A stretch of DNA of 57,878 nt from Mesorhizobium alhagi CCNWXJ12-2 (GTDB lineage Bacteria > Pseudomonadota > Alphaproteobacteria > Rhizobiales > Rhizobiaceae), in the NCBI RefSeq assembly GCF_000236565.1, contig NZ_AHAM01000183.1, positions 1-57,878 on the forward strand, given 5' to 3'. The notes under the pieces are model-generated. The model saw nothing but the letters and a program-made list of their open reading frames with translations, was not told the DNA's origin and did not search any database. The position numbers and the translations under genes were made by a program. Below, piece by piece: positions 1 through 8,618 of the stretch. How positions within the stretch are numbered: position 1 is the first letter of the stretch; the number at the start of each line of letters is the position of its first letter.

Positions 1-67
1 TGCCGCTACCGAAGGCGCTGCTCCGGCTCCCGCGCCCGAAGGCGAAGCGCCCGCCGCGGCGAACTGA
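1..67 (+). CDS. 3' end of an upstream gene (Ala/Pro-rich tail)
   Basis: Only the last 21 codons and a TGA stop lie in the window. The frame reads a low-complexity tail rich in Ala, Pro and Glu that ends in Ala-Ala-Ala-Asn. In Mesorhizobium-like genomes the gene just upstream of glutathione reductase is commonly a secreted DUF2059 protein with such a tail, so that is my guess. The fragment itself holds no diagnostic motif. A terminator-like hairpin follows about 30 bases downstream. Confidence 0.5.
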   Translation, partial: AATEGAAPAPAPEGEAPAAAN

Positions 68-95
68 GCGCATTCCCACCGAACAATGTTTATTG

Positions 96-125
96 AAAGC
101 CCGGCCCGACCGCCGGGCTTTTCTT
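96..125 (+). terminator. Rho-independent terminator after the upstream gene
   Basis: AAAGCCCGGC pairs perfectly with GCCGGGCTTT around a six-base loop and runs into a T-rich stretch. It separates the truncated upstream gene from gor. Confidence 0.75.
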
Positions 126-168
126 TTGCCGGGCTGCCCCGTAACAGTGGGGCGAAGGGGGCGACCAG

Positions 169-1560
169 ATGGCTCGATACGACTACGACCTTTTCGTCAT
201 CGGCGGCGGCTCCGGCGGCGTTCGCGCCGCGCGGGTTTCGGCGGCTCTCGGCAAGCGCGTCGGCATAGCCGAGGAGTATCGCTTCGGCGGAACCTGCGTC
301 ATTCGCGGCTGCGTACCGAAAAAGCTGTTCGTCTACGCCTCGCAATTTCCCGAGCATTTCGAGGATTCCGCCGGCTATGGCTGGACCGTCGAGCCGCCGC
401 GGTTTGATTGGCGCACGCTCGTCGCCAACAAGGACCGCGAAATCGCGCGCCTTGAGGGGCTCTATCGGCAAGGCGTCGAAAACGCCGGCGGAGACGCGTT
501 CCAGACCCGCGCGGTGCTGGTCGACAGGCACACGATCCTGCTCGAAAGCGAGAACCGGACGGTTACCGCCGACCAGATCATGATCGCCACCGGCGGCAGG
601 CCGAACCCGCATCTTGCGCTTCCCGGCCACGAGCATTGCATCTTCTCCAACGAGGCTTTCGACCTGCCCGAACTGCCCAAGGCGATCGTGATCGCCGGCG
701 GCGGCTATATCGCGGTCGAGTTCGCCAACATCTTCCACGGCCTCGGCGTCCACACCACGCTGATCTACCGCGGCAAGGAGATACTCAGCCGTTTCGACAT
801 GGATTTGCGGCGCATGCTGCACGAGACCATGGAGAAGAAAGGTATCCGCATCATCTGCCATGAAATATTCAGCGCGATCGAGAGGCGCGGCGACGGGCGG
901 CTCGATGCCTATCTGCAGGGCGGCGAAGTGCTGGTCGCCGACCAGGTGATGCTGGCGCTCGGCCGCATCCCGAACACGGAGGATCTCGGCCTCGAAGCCG
1001 CCGGCGTCGAGAGGGGCAAGATCGGCGAGATCCTGGTCGACGACTATTCGCGCAGCAATGTCGAGAACATCTGGGCGATCGGCGATGTGACCAACCGAGT
1101 CCAGCTTACCCCGGTGGCCATCCATGAGGCGATGTGCTTCGTCGAGACCGCCTTCAAGAACAATCCGGTCGCGCCCGACCACGACTGCGTCGCCACCGCG
1201 GTGTTCTCGCAGCCCGAGATCGGCACCGTCGGTCTCTCCGAAGACGAGGCGGCGCGTCGCTTTCATGATATCGAAGTCTATCGCGCGACTTTCCGGCCGA
1301 TGCGGCACACGCTGTCCGGCCGCGACGAGAAGATGCTGATGAAGCTGATCGTCGACGCCCAGACACGGCTGGTGCTGGGCGCCCACATCCTCGGCCCGGA
1401 CGCCGGCGAAATGGCGCAGCTTCTCGGCATCTCGCTCAAGGCCGGCCTCACCAAGGACGATTTCGACCGCACCATGGCGGTGCACCCGACGGCGGCCGAG
1501 GAGTTTGTGACGATGTACAAACCGTCCTATCTCGTGAAGAACGGCGAGCGGGTGGGGTAG
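169..1560 (+). CDS. gor: Glutathione-disulfide reductase
   Basis: This cytoplasmic FAD enzyme reduces oxidised glutathione with NADPH. The 463-residue product has the normal family length. It shows the FAD dinucleotide fold at residues 10-20 (GGGSGG), the redox-active pair Cys43 and Cys48 in GGTCVIRGCVPKKL, and a second GGGYIAVEFA nucleotide fold near residue 177. The C-terminal dimerisation domain carries the catalytic His439-Pro with a downstream Glu. The Arg-containing loop after the second fold suits NADPH rather than NADH. The start gives the usual short N-terminus before the FAD fold. The gene stands alone between a terminator and aroG; gloA, another glutathione-linked gene, lies far away in this window. 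Confidence 0.97.
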   Translation: MARYDYDLFVIGGGSGGVRAARVSAALGKRVGIAEEYRFGGTCVIRGCVPKKLFVYASQFPEHFEDSAGYGWTVEPPRFDWRTLVANKDREIARLEGLYRQGVENAGGDAFQTRAVLVDRHTILLESENRTVTADQIMIATGGRPNPHLALPGHEHCIFSNEAFDLPELPKAIVIAGGGYIAVEFANIFHGLGVHTTLIYRGKEILSRFDMDLRRMLHETMEKKGIRIICHEIFSAIERRGDGRLDAYLQGGEVLVADQVMLALGRIPNTEDLGLEAAGVERGKIGEILVDDYSRSNVENIWAIGDVTNRVQLTPVAIHEAMCFVETAFKNNPVAPDHDCVATAVFSQPEIGTVGLSEDEAARRFHDIEVYRATFRPMRHTLSGRDEKMLMKLIVDAQTRLVLGAHILGPDAGEMAQLLGISLKAGLTKDDFDRTMAVHPTAAEEFVTMYKPSYLVKNGERVG

Positions 1561-1665
1561 GCCTGGCGACGGGCGCAAATGCCGCTTCGATTCGGCCCAA
1601 CTCCGGTCTAGAATAGGCTTCCGGCTTCCTGTATAGAGCCGCGTTCCCGAAAAGCGGGCAATTGC

Positions 1666-1681
1666 GGGGCGAAACCGCCCC
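1666..1681 (+). promoter_or_regulatory. Small hairpin in the aroG leader
   Basis: GGGGCG pairs with CGCCCC around an AAAC loop about 26 bases before the aroG start. A CCCGAAAAGCGGG element sits just upstream. The position could suit attenuation or mRNA folding at the ribosome site, but there is no leader peptide I can support. Confidence 0.25.
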
Positions 1682-1707
1682 CGGTTAAACAAGCGTTGGA
1701 TACGGCA

Positions 1708-3081
1708 ATGACGAAATGGTCCCCGAATTCCTGGAGAGCGAAACCGATTCAGCAGGTTCCGGCCTATCCGGACCAGGCTGCGCTTGCCGAAACCGAGGCC
1801 CGTCTCGCCACCTTTCCGCCGCTGGTTTTTGCAGGCGAGGCGCGCAAGCTGAAGAAGCAGCTTGCATCCGTCGCTGCCGGTGACGCATTTCTTCTCCAGG
1901 GCGGCGACTGCGCCGAAAGCTTCGCCGAGCACGGCGCCGACAACATCCGCGACTTCTTCCGCGTGTTCCTGCAGATGTCGGTGGTGCTGACCTTCGCCGG
2001 TTCGCAACCGGTGGTGAAGATCGGCCGCATCGCCGGCCAGTTCGCCAAGCCGCGCTCGTCCGACAACGAGGTCAAGGACGGGGTGACGCTGCCGTCCTAT
2101 CGCGGCGACATCATCAACGGCACTGCTTTCGATACGGCTTCGCGGACGCCCGATCCGGCCCGCCAGGAAATGGCCTACCGGCAGTCGGCTGCGACGCTGA
2201 ACCTTCTGCGCGCCTTCGCGCAGGGCGGCTACGCCAATCTCGAAAATGTGCACCAATGGATGCTGGGCTTCGTCGCCGACAGCCCGCAGGGCGAGCGCTA
2301 TGAAGCGCTGGCCAACCGCATCACCGAAACCATGGATTTCATGAGTGCGGTCGGCATCACGTCGGAGACTAACTACGCGCTGCGCGAGACGGATTTCTAC
2401 ACCAGCCATGAAGCGCTGCTGCTCGGCTACGAGGAGGCGCTGACCCGCGTCGATTCCACCAGCGGCGACTGGTATGCGACTTCGGGCCACATGATCTGGA
2501 TCGGCGACCGCACCCGCCAGCCGGATCACGCCCACATCGAGTATTGCCGCGGCATCAAGAACCCGCTCGGCCTGAAATGCGGCCCCTCGCTGACCGCCGA
2601 CGGCTTGCTTGAGCTCATCGACCTTCTCAATCCCGAGAACGAGCCGGGCCGGCTGACGCTGATCGCGCGCTTCGGCGCCGACAAGGTCGGCGAGCATCTG
2701 CCGAGACTCATCCGCGCGGTGAAGAAGGAAGGCCGCAACGTCGTCTGGTCTTGCGATCCCATGCACGGCAACACGATCACGGCGGCAGGATACAAGACGC
2801 GGCCGTTCGACCGCATCCTGCGCGAGGTGCAGAGCTTCTTCGAGGTGCACCGCGCCGAAGGCACGCATCCGGGCGGCATCCACATCGAGATGACCGGCAA
2901 CAACGTCACCGAATGCACGGGCGGCGCGCGCGCCATCACGGCGGAGGAACTGCAGGACCGCTACCACACCCATTGCGACCCGCGGCTCAATGCCGACCAG
3001 GCGATCGAACTGGCTTTCCTGGTCTCGGAGCTTTTGAAGAAGAACTCCGGCGCGTCGGAAAAGAAGGTCGTCAACGGCTGA
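1708..3081 (+). CDS. aroG: 3-deoxy-7-phosphoheptulonate synthase, class II
   Basis: The enzyme condenses phosphoenolpyruvate with erythrose 4-phosphate in the first step of the shikimate pathway. The 457-residue product is of the class II (plant-like) type used by rhizobia. Visible signatures are GGDCAESF near residue 68, [14 protein letters not shown] for PEP binding, the DPMHGNT segment and the metal-binding [14 protein letters not shown] stretch near the C-terminus. I start at the ATG giving [13 protein letters not shown], which matches the family N-terminus; an in-frame TTG four codons upstream is the alternative. A strong terminator follows, so the gene is probably monocistronic. Confidence 0.96.
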   Translation: MTKWSPNSWRAKPIQQVPAYPDQAALAETEARLATFPPLVFAGEARKLKKQLASVAAGDAFLLQGGDCAESFAEHGADNIRDFFRVFLQMSVVLTFAGSQPVVKIGRIAGQFAKPRSSDNEVKDGVTLPSYRGDIINGTAFDTASRTPDPARQEMAYRQSAATLNLLRAFAQGGYANLENVHQWMLGFVADSPQGERYEALANRITETMDFMSAVGITSETNYALRETDFYTSHEALLLGYEEALTRVDSTSGDWYATSGHMIWIGDRTRQPDHAHIEYCRGIKNPLGLKCGPSLTADGLLELIDLLNPENEPGRLTLIARFGADKVGEHLPRLIRAVKKEGRNVVWSCDPMHGNTITAAGYKTRPFDRILREVQSFFEVHRAEGTHPGGIHIEMTGNNVTECTGGARAITAEELQDRYHTHCDPRLNADQAIELAFLVSELLKKNSGASEKKVVNG

Positions 3082-3102
3082 ACTGCCTGGGACCTGCACA
3101 TC

Positions 3103-3130
3103 AAGGCGCTGGCTTGAGCCGGCGCCTTTT
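3103..3130 (+). terminator. Rho-independent terminator after aroG
   Basis: AAGGCGCTGG pairs with CCGGCGCCTT (one G-T style wobble inside) around a short loop, followed by five T residues. The converging GGDEF gene ends only about 15 bases further on. Confidence 0.8.
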
Positions 3131-3145
3131 TGTACCCTTGACCGC

Positions 3146-4209
3146 TCAATCCTTCCTGTAGAGCAGCCAGCTCTTTAGCGGGCGATCCTGGGTCGCGGCA
3201 AATTTGGTCACCCGGTTGCGGCCGTCGACCTTGGACCGGTATAGCGCCCGGTCGGCCTTGGCGTAGAGGTCCTCGGCGCTTTCCGCCTCGGACGCCATAT
3301 GCCCATCGAGATCGTGATCGGCCGGTAGTCGACGCCTTGGCTGGAAAATCGCGTCTGCTCGATCAACAGGCGGATGCGCTCGGCGAGTTCGAACGTCGCC
3401 TGTTCGCTTGCCCCCTCGACGATCAGCGCGAATTCCTCGCCGCCGGTCCGTGCCACGAACATGTCGTGCCGGATGCTCGTCCTGAAAATGTCGGCGATGG
3501 CCTGGATGATCTTGTCGCCGACGGGATGGCCGTAGCGGTCGTTGATTTCCTTGAAGCGATCTATGTCGGCCAGGATCAGCGCGTTGAACAATATGCCCGA
3601 ATTGCTGTTGTAGATCTTGGCGATCCGCGTGTCGAAGGCGCGGCGGTTCCAGATATTCGTCAGCGGGTCAGTATCGGCCAGCCTTTTATATTCCTCGAGC
3701 TTCGTCTTCACGCTTTCCAGTTCGGCCGATTTGTCGCGCAAGGCGCTTGCGACCTGTTTTCCGTGATCGATCGTCGAGTTCGTCGCCACCGACATGACGC
3801 CGGCGATCTTCTGCAGAAGCTCCTTGCTCATCAGCGAGCGGTTGCTCAAACCGTCGGAGGTCTCGCCGAGAATCTGACCATATTTTTCGATATGGTTGCG
3901 CTCGTTGCGCAGGATGCCGGCAATGTCCTCCAGTTCCCTAGCGATTACCTCGCGCGCCTGTGCGACGATGCCCTGATCGTGGTTCTGGGCGAAATATTTG
4001 CGGCCGATCCGGTCAAGGTCGTCCTGCGTCGGCCGGTTACCCAGCCCGACCACCTCCAGGCTGAGATTGTGGTTCGATCCCGTCAAGGCCTCGTAGAAAA
4101 TCTCGTAATTGCGGGGCAGCCCGACCACGCCCATTTGCCGCATCGTCGTGACGACGCCGGTAACGATGTCGTTGTGGGCGTCTTCGATGGGGGCGATGGC
4201 AGGCTGCAT
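3146..4209 (-). pseudogene. GGDEF diguanylate cyclase with a 3' frameshift
   Basis: The protein would make cyclic di-GMP from GTP. The open frame runs 333 residues: an alpha-helical N-terminal region, a coiled coil near residues 160-190, then a GGDEF domain opening with LADTDPLTNIWNRRAF and carrying the active loop RTGGEEFAL. After PITISMGI the frame changes to a Pro/Arg-rich nonsense tail. One base out of phase, the same DNA reads MASEAESAEDLYAKADRALY and then RSKVDGRNRV, the standard GGDEF C-terminus, and ends at 3146. One base is therefore missing near 3298-3302. Restored, the protein would be about 354 residues. The catalytic loop is intact but the last helix and strand are lost, so activity is doubtful. 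A sequencing error gives the same picture. Confidence 0.9.
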
Positions 4210-4528
4210 ATTGCTTCACTTACCCCGCTGAGAGTACGAAACCGGCGTCGCCCGGGAGGCGCGCCGATGCAATCGGTACCGGAGGGGAGTGTGATCCGAG
4301 AGATTTTGAGAAACGTGCCCCCAATGAACGTTTCCGCAGGGGCACCTTAGCTGCATTTGAACTAAATTTTCCTTAATTTGCAGGCCGTTACGGGCTGAGC
4401 CACGCTCAATCCAACGCGGTCGCGGCACGACAATGTCGCAATCGTGGGATCGCGGCCGGACGAACGCCGCCATCTTGCGGCAGTCCGGAAAAGTGGGCCG
4501 GGCGATAAAAGCTTAGGGAGAAAACCGG
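4210..4528. other. Divergent intergenic region, no gene seen
   Basis: This stretch separates the divergent GGDEF and GFA genes and should hold both promoters. An AT-rich patch near 4355-4380 stands out from the surroundings. AGGGAGA before the GFA start is a good ribosome site. The reading frames across the stretch look non-coding. Confidence 0.5.
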
Positions 4529-4912
4529 ATGACTGATCTTCATAAAGGTTCCTGCCTTTGCGGCGCAGTTCGCTTCACGGCGAAAAGGCTGTTGCGCGGC
4601 GTTCTCTATTGCCACTGCTTGCAATGCCGCAAGCAGAGCGGGCACTTCTTCGCTGCGGCAAAGGCTGCCGACGCCGACCTTGTCGTCGAGGGCGGAGAGG
4701 AAATCACCTGGTATGCCGCATCGCCCGAGGCGAAACGCGGATTCTGCCGGTCATGCGGCTCCGCCTTGTTCTGGAAGCGCAACGGTCTCGACGAGACCTC
4801 CATCATGGCGGGCGCGTTCGACAAACCGACCGGGCTTTCGGCGGTGGGCCACATATTCGTGGCGGACAAGGGTGACTACTATTCGATCGACGACGGCCTG
4901 CCGCAGGACTGA
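4529..4912 (+). CDS. GFA family (glutathione-dependent formaldehyde-activating-like) zinc protein
   Basis: This 127-residue protein belongs to the GFA/CENP-V fold family, small proteins that bind zinc through conserved cysteines. Visible metal-site motifs are CLCGAVRF near residue 9, CHCLQC near residue 30 and FCRSCGSALFW near residue 72. The family is named for a glutathione-formaldehyde adduct role, but most members have no proven substrate, so I give no reaction. The gene lies upstream of dgkA with about 100 bases between them. Its length is normal for the family. Confidence 0.9.
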   Translation: MTDLHKGSCLCGAVRFTAKRLLRGVLYCHCLQCRKQSGHFFAAAKAADADLVVEGGEEITWYAASPEAKRGFCRSCGSALFWKRNGLDETSIMAGAFDKPTGLSAVGHIFVADKGDYYSIDDGLPQD

Positions 4913-5015
4913 ACGCATCGCGCCGCACAGCGCAGAAGGCGATTGCCATCTGTTCCAGCCGCCTGAACTTGGCTAAATGGTCCGCTCCCGCGAATCGGAG
5001 AGGGGATCCTTCGCA

Positions 5016-5375
5016 ATGCAACGCCTGATCAGCGCCTTCCGCAATTCGGTGCGCGCCTTTCGCCAGCTTATCCGTCATGAGACGGCCTTCCAGCAGGAAA
5101 TCCTGCTGCTCGCGCTCGCCATCCCGCTCGCCTGGTTCGTGGCGACGTCCTGGCGCGGCTACGCTCTGCTTGTCGGCGCGGTCCTGCTGCTGATCATGGT
5201 CGAAGTGCTCAACACCGGCATCGAAGCGGCGTGCGATGCGGTGTCGCGCGAATTCAACATCGACATCCAGCTCGCCAAGGATTGCGGGTCGCTGGCGGTT
5301 CTGATCTCGATCGTGCTTGCCGGCGGCGTGTGGGGCATCGCCATCATCGAGCGGTTCACCGGCCTTCCGCTTTGA
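5016..5375 (+). CDS. dgkA: Diacylglycerol kinase
   Basis: This small inner-membrane enzyme phosphorylates diacylglycerol to phosphatidic acid and recycles lipid released by envelope biosynthesis. The 119-residue product has an amphipathic N-terminus (MQRLISAFRNSVRAFR), then three hydrophobic helices at about residues 31-48, 52-72 and 95-112. The family signature VEVLNTGIEAACDAVS contains the catalytic Glu/Asn region. I chose the internal ATG because GGAGAGGGG lies about ten bases upstream and it gives the family N-terminus; a longer frame starts 13 codons earlier. The hemerythrin gene follows after 45 bases and may be co-transcribed. Confidence 0.95.
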   Translation: MQRLISAFRNSVRAFRQLIRHETAFQQEILLLALAIPLAWFVATSWRGYALLVGAVLLLIMVEVLNTGIEAACDAVSREFNIDIQLAKDCGSLAVLISIVLAGGVWGIAIIERFTGLPL

Positions 5376-5420
5376 TCCGGGCTACCTATATGCGCGGTGC
5401 AATCGGAACCCGCCGCAATC

Positions 5421-6005
5421 ATGACCGACATCTCGATCGAACTTGAGCGCCGGGCCAGCCTGCCGCAGGAACTGCGCTGGCTTCTCGAAAAATATCCGCG
5501 CGAAGGCTGGCAGGCACATCCCAACCTTGCCGGCATGGCCTCGTTCTGGCTGCAGCGCCACGACATGTTCCGCGAGGTTGGCGGCCTTTTGACCACGATC
5601 ATCGGCGACTACCGCGAAGGCCGGCGCACCGCGCCTGAATTTGCACGGCAGTTTGCACCGCGCCTCAACTTCTTCCTCGGCGAACTCGACGGCCATCACA
5701 ATGTCGAGGACCAGCACTATTTTCCGGTGTTCGCCAGGGCCGAAAGCCGGCTGAAGCGCGGCTTCGACATTCTCGATGCCGATCACCACATCATCCACGA
5801 AGCGCTGGCGCGCAATGCCGAGGCCGCGAACGCCTTCCTGCGCGCCCTCACCGAAAACGAGGACAGGCAGCGCTTCGCCGCGGACGCCTATGCCGACGAG
5901 AATGCGCGGCTTGTTGCCATGCTGACCCGGCATCTGGCCGACGAGGAAGACCTGATCATTCCGCTGATGCTCGACAGGGGCGACAGCGGGCTCGGCATCG
6001 GCTGA
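5421..6005 (+). CDS. Hemerythrin HHE domain protein
   Basis: This 194-residue protein is mostly helical and belongs to the hemerythrin HHE cation-binding group, which holds a di-iron site for oxygen, nitric oxide or iron sensing. Iron-ligand candidates are His/Glu in GHHNVEDQHYFP (near residue 95), LDADHHIIHEAL (near 120) and TRHLADEEDLIIP (near 178). It is predicted cytoplasmic, with no signal peptide. The ATG chosen is eight codons inside a GTG-started frame and gives MTDISIELERR. The ligand bound and the partner are not evident from context. Confidence 0.88.
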   Translation: MTDISIELERRASLPQELRWLLEKYPREGWQAHPNLAGMASFWLQRHDMFREVGGLLTTIIGDYREGRRTAPEFARQFAPRLNFFLGELDGHHNVEDQHYFPVFARAESRLKRGFDILDADHHIIHEALARNAEAANAFLRALTENEDRQRFAADAYADENARLVAMLTRHLADEEDLIIPLMLDRGDSGLGIG

Positions 6006-6074
6006 GCGGACGGGAGGTTGGCGTAGACATTGCGGCTGTCGTAAGCTCCGCCGCCCGAACGGAGATCTTGAGTC

Positions 6075-6788
6075 ATGCTGTCCTTCGAGAAGATCCGCGC
6101 CCGCGCCGCCAGCCGCAAGGGCGGCGATGCGGTGCTGGCGTCGCTGCTCGGTCCGGTGCCCGACAATGCCGCGCTGGCCAAGGTCACCGACGATCGGGTT
6201 CTGTCGACAATGGCCGAGCGCGTCTTTGCCGCCGGTTTCGTCTGGCGGGTGATCGAGCAGAAATGGCCGGGTTTCGAGGAGGCGTTTCTCGGCTTCGAGC
6301 CGAAGCGCCTGCTGTTTCAGCCGGACGACTTCTGGCACGATCTGGCGTCCGACAAGCGCATCGTCCGCAACCCCCAAAAGATCAGGTCGGTGCGCGATAA
6401 CGCCGCCTTCGTCGAACGCATGTCGCAGGAGCATGGCAGCTTCGGCAAGTTCCTCGCGCAATGGCCGAAGGACGACCAGATCGGCCTGATGGCGTTTCTC
6501 GCCAAGCACGGCAGCCGGCTCGGCGGCAATACCGGCCAGTATTTCCTCCGCTGGCTGGGTTGGGACACGTTTATCATTTCGCAGGACATGGCTGCCGCCC
6601 TGCGCGATGCCGGGCTGGATATCGCCGAAAGCCCGACTTCCAAGCGTGATCTGGCCAGAATCCAGATGCAGATGAACGCATGGGCGCGCAAGACCGGGCT
6701 GCCCTACGCGCATATTTCGCGGATTCTCGCAATGTCGATCGGCGAAAACCATTCGCCCGAGGCGATCCGCGAATATACCGGCGAGTAG
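6075..6788 (+). CDS. DNA-3-methyladenine glycosylase I family protein
   Basis: The 237-residue product matches the Tag-like helix-hairpin-helix glycosylase family, which excises 3-methyladenine from alkylated DNA. Family-like segments include AGFVWRVIEQKWPGFEEAF, the RNPQKIRSVRDNA stretch and the helical LRWLGWDTF region. It is longer than E. coli Tag, and I do not see the full Cys/His zinc set of Tag, so it is a divergent member whose activity is unproven. The gene lies between the hemerythrin gene and nadE on the same strand. Confidence 0.8.
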   Translation: MLSFEKIRARAASRKGGDAVLASLLGPVPDNAALAKVTDDRVLSTMAERVFAAGFVWRVIEQKWPGFEEAFLGFEPKRLLFQPDDFWHDLASDKRIVRNPQKIRSVRDNAAFVERMSQEHGSFGKFLAQWPKDDQIGLMAFLAKHGSRLGGNTGQYFLRWLGWDTFIISQDMAAALRDAGLDIAESPTSKRDLARIQMQMNAWARKTGLPYAHISRILAMSIGENHSPEAIREYTGE

Positions 6789-6875
6789 CGTTTGCGCGGC
6801 GCAAGACGCGCGGCGCTGTAGTGGCTCAATCGAACGGCATTGCCGCGGATTTGCCGCCACGCTAAACCCGTCATC

Positions 6876-8558
6876 ATGACCAAGCCAGCGCCAGACGTCC
6901 TCCGCATCGCGGTAGCCCAGCTCAATCCGATTGTCGGTGATGTCGCCGGCAATCTCGCCAAGGCGCGTGAGGCGAGGGCCGATGCCGCCCGCCACGGCGC
7001 TGATCTGGTGCTTTATACGGAACTCTTCATCGCCGGCTATCCGCCGGAAGACCTGGTCCTCCGGCCGGCGTTTCTTTCCGCCTGCGAGCGCGCGGTGAAG
7101 GATTTCGCGGCCGACACCGCCGATGGCGGGCCTGGCGTCATCATCGGCACGCCGCTGAAGCGCAAGAGCGGCACGCATAATTCGATCATTTTCGCCGATG
7201 GCGGCAAGATTCTCGCCGAACGCCATAAGCTCGACCTGCCGAACTACGGCGAATTCGACGAAAAACGCGTCTTCCAGGCCGGCCCGGAAATTCAGGGGCC
7301 GGTCAATTTCCGCGGCGTGCGTCTGGGGATTCCGATCTGCGAGGATATCTGGGGCGGCGATATTGCAATCTGCGAGACGCTCTCCGAAAGCGGAGCGGAA
7401 ATCCTCCTTGTGCCGAACGGCTCGCCCTATTACCGGGACAAGGTCGATGTCCGCCACCAGGTCGTGATCCGGCAGGTCATCGAATGCGGCTTGCCGATTA
7501 TCTACGCCAACCAGCTCGGCGGCCAGGACGAGCTGGTTTTCGACGGGGCGAGCTTCGCCATCAACGCCGACAGGACGCTGGCCTTCCAGATGAGCCAGTT
7601 CGAGGAGACGGTCGTTGTCACCAAATGGCGCCGCAGCGAAACGGACTGGGTCTGCGCCGATGGCCCGATGTCGAAAATCCCGGAAAAGGAAGAGGCGGAT
7701 TATCGCGCCTGCATGCTCGGCCTGCGCGACTACGTCAACAAGAACGGCTTCAAGAATGTCGTGCTCGGCCTGTCCGGCGGCATCGACTCGGCGATCTGCG
7801 CGGCACTTGCGGTCGACGCCCTGGGGGAGGAGCGCGTGAGGGCGGTGATGATGCCCTATCGCTATACTTCGAAGGATTCGCTCAAGGACGCTGAAGACTG
7901 CGCCCGCGCGCTCGGCTGCCACTACGATATCGTGCCGATCTTCGAGCCCGTCGACGGCTTCTCCCATGCTCTCGCCCAGCTTTTCGAAGGCACCGGGGAG
8001 GGCATCACCGAGGAGAACCTGCAGAGCCGCGCGCGCGGCACCATACTGATGGCGATCTCCAACAAGTTCGGCTCGATGGTAGTGACGACCGGCAACAAAT
8101 CGGAAATGTCGGTTGGCTACGCCACTCTCTACGGCGACATGAACGGCGGCTTTAATCCCATCAAGGATCTCTACAAGATGCAGGTCTACGCCCTGTCGCG
8201 CTGGCGCAACGGCCATGTGCCGCCCGGCGCGCTCGGGCCGTCCGGCGAGGTCATTCCGAAGAACATCATCGACAAAGCCCCGTCGGCGGAACTGCGCGAG
8301 AACCAGACCGACCAGGATTCGCTGCCGCCCTATCCCGTGCTCGACGATATCCTCGAATGCCTTGTCGAAGGCGAGATGAGCGTCGACGCGATCGTGGCGC
8401 GCGGCCACTCCCGCAAAACCGTGCACCGCATCGAACACCTGCTCTATGTCGCCGAATACAAGCGCAGGCAGGCTGCCCCCGGCGTGAAGATCACGAAGAA
8501 AAATTTCGGCCGCGACCGCCGCTATCCCATCACCAACCGGTTCCGGGACCGCGGGTAG
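6876..8558 (+). CDS. nadE: Glutamine-dependent NAD+ synthetase
   Basis: The enzyme performs the last step of NAD synthesis, amidating nicotinate adenine dinucleotide with ammonia from glutamine. The 560-residue product has an N-terminal nitrilase-type glutaminase domain with Glu in YTELFIAGYPPED, Lys in RHKLDLPNYGEFDE and Cys155 in GIPICEDIWGG. The C-terminal synthetase domain has the ATP pyrophosphatase loop GLSGGIDSAICA near residue 297 and TTGNKSEMSVGYATLYGD. The internal ATG gives MTKPAPDVLRIAVAQLNP, where the nitrilase fold begins; the frame is open 12 codons further upstream. The two-domain form is the usual alphaproteobacterial type. Confidence 0.97.
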   Translation: MTKPAPDVLRIAVAQLNPIVGDVAGNLAKAREARADAARHGADLVLYTELFIAGYPPEDLVLRPAFLSACERAVKDFAADTADGGPGVIIGTPLKRKSGTHNSIIFADGGKILAERHKLDLPNYGEFDEKRVFQAGPEIQGPVNFRGVRLGIPICEDIWGGDIAICETLSESGAEILLVPNGSPYYRDKVDVRHQVVIRQVIECGLPIIYANQLGGQDELVFDGASFAINADRTLAFQMSQFEETVVVTKWRRSETDWVCADGPMSKIPEKEEADYRACMLGLRDYVNKNGFKNVVLGLSGGIDSAICAALAVDALGEERVRAVMMPYRYTSKDSLKDAEDCARALGCHYDIVPIFEPVDGFSHALAQLFEGTGEGITEENLQSRARGTILMAISNKFGSMVVTTGNKSEMSVGYATLYGDMNGGFNPIKDLYKMQVYALSRWRNGHVPPGALGPSGEVIPKNIIDKAPSAELRENQTDQDSLPPYPVLDDILECLVEGEMSVDAIVARGHSRKTVHRIEHLLYVAEYKRRQAAPGVKITKKNFGRDRRYPITNRFRDRG

Positions 8559-8618
8559 AGCGCACCGCCGCCGCAAAATGTTGGACGGCCACGACCGAAC
8601 CCTCAGCGAAAGGCTGCC

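Noticed and set aside
4216-4473. 85-codon minus-strand frame upstream of the GGDEF gene
   Set aside because: Arg/His-rich product with no motif, lying in a promoter region.
5382-8576. 1064-codon open frame on the minus strand
   Set aside because: It runs antisense to the hemerythrin, glycosylase and NAD synthetase genes and has mirror-frame composition with no family motif.
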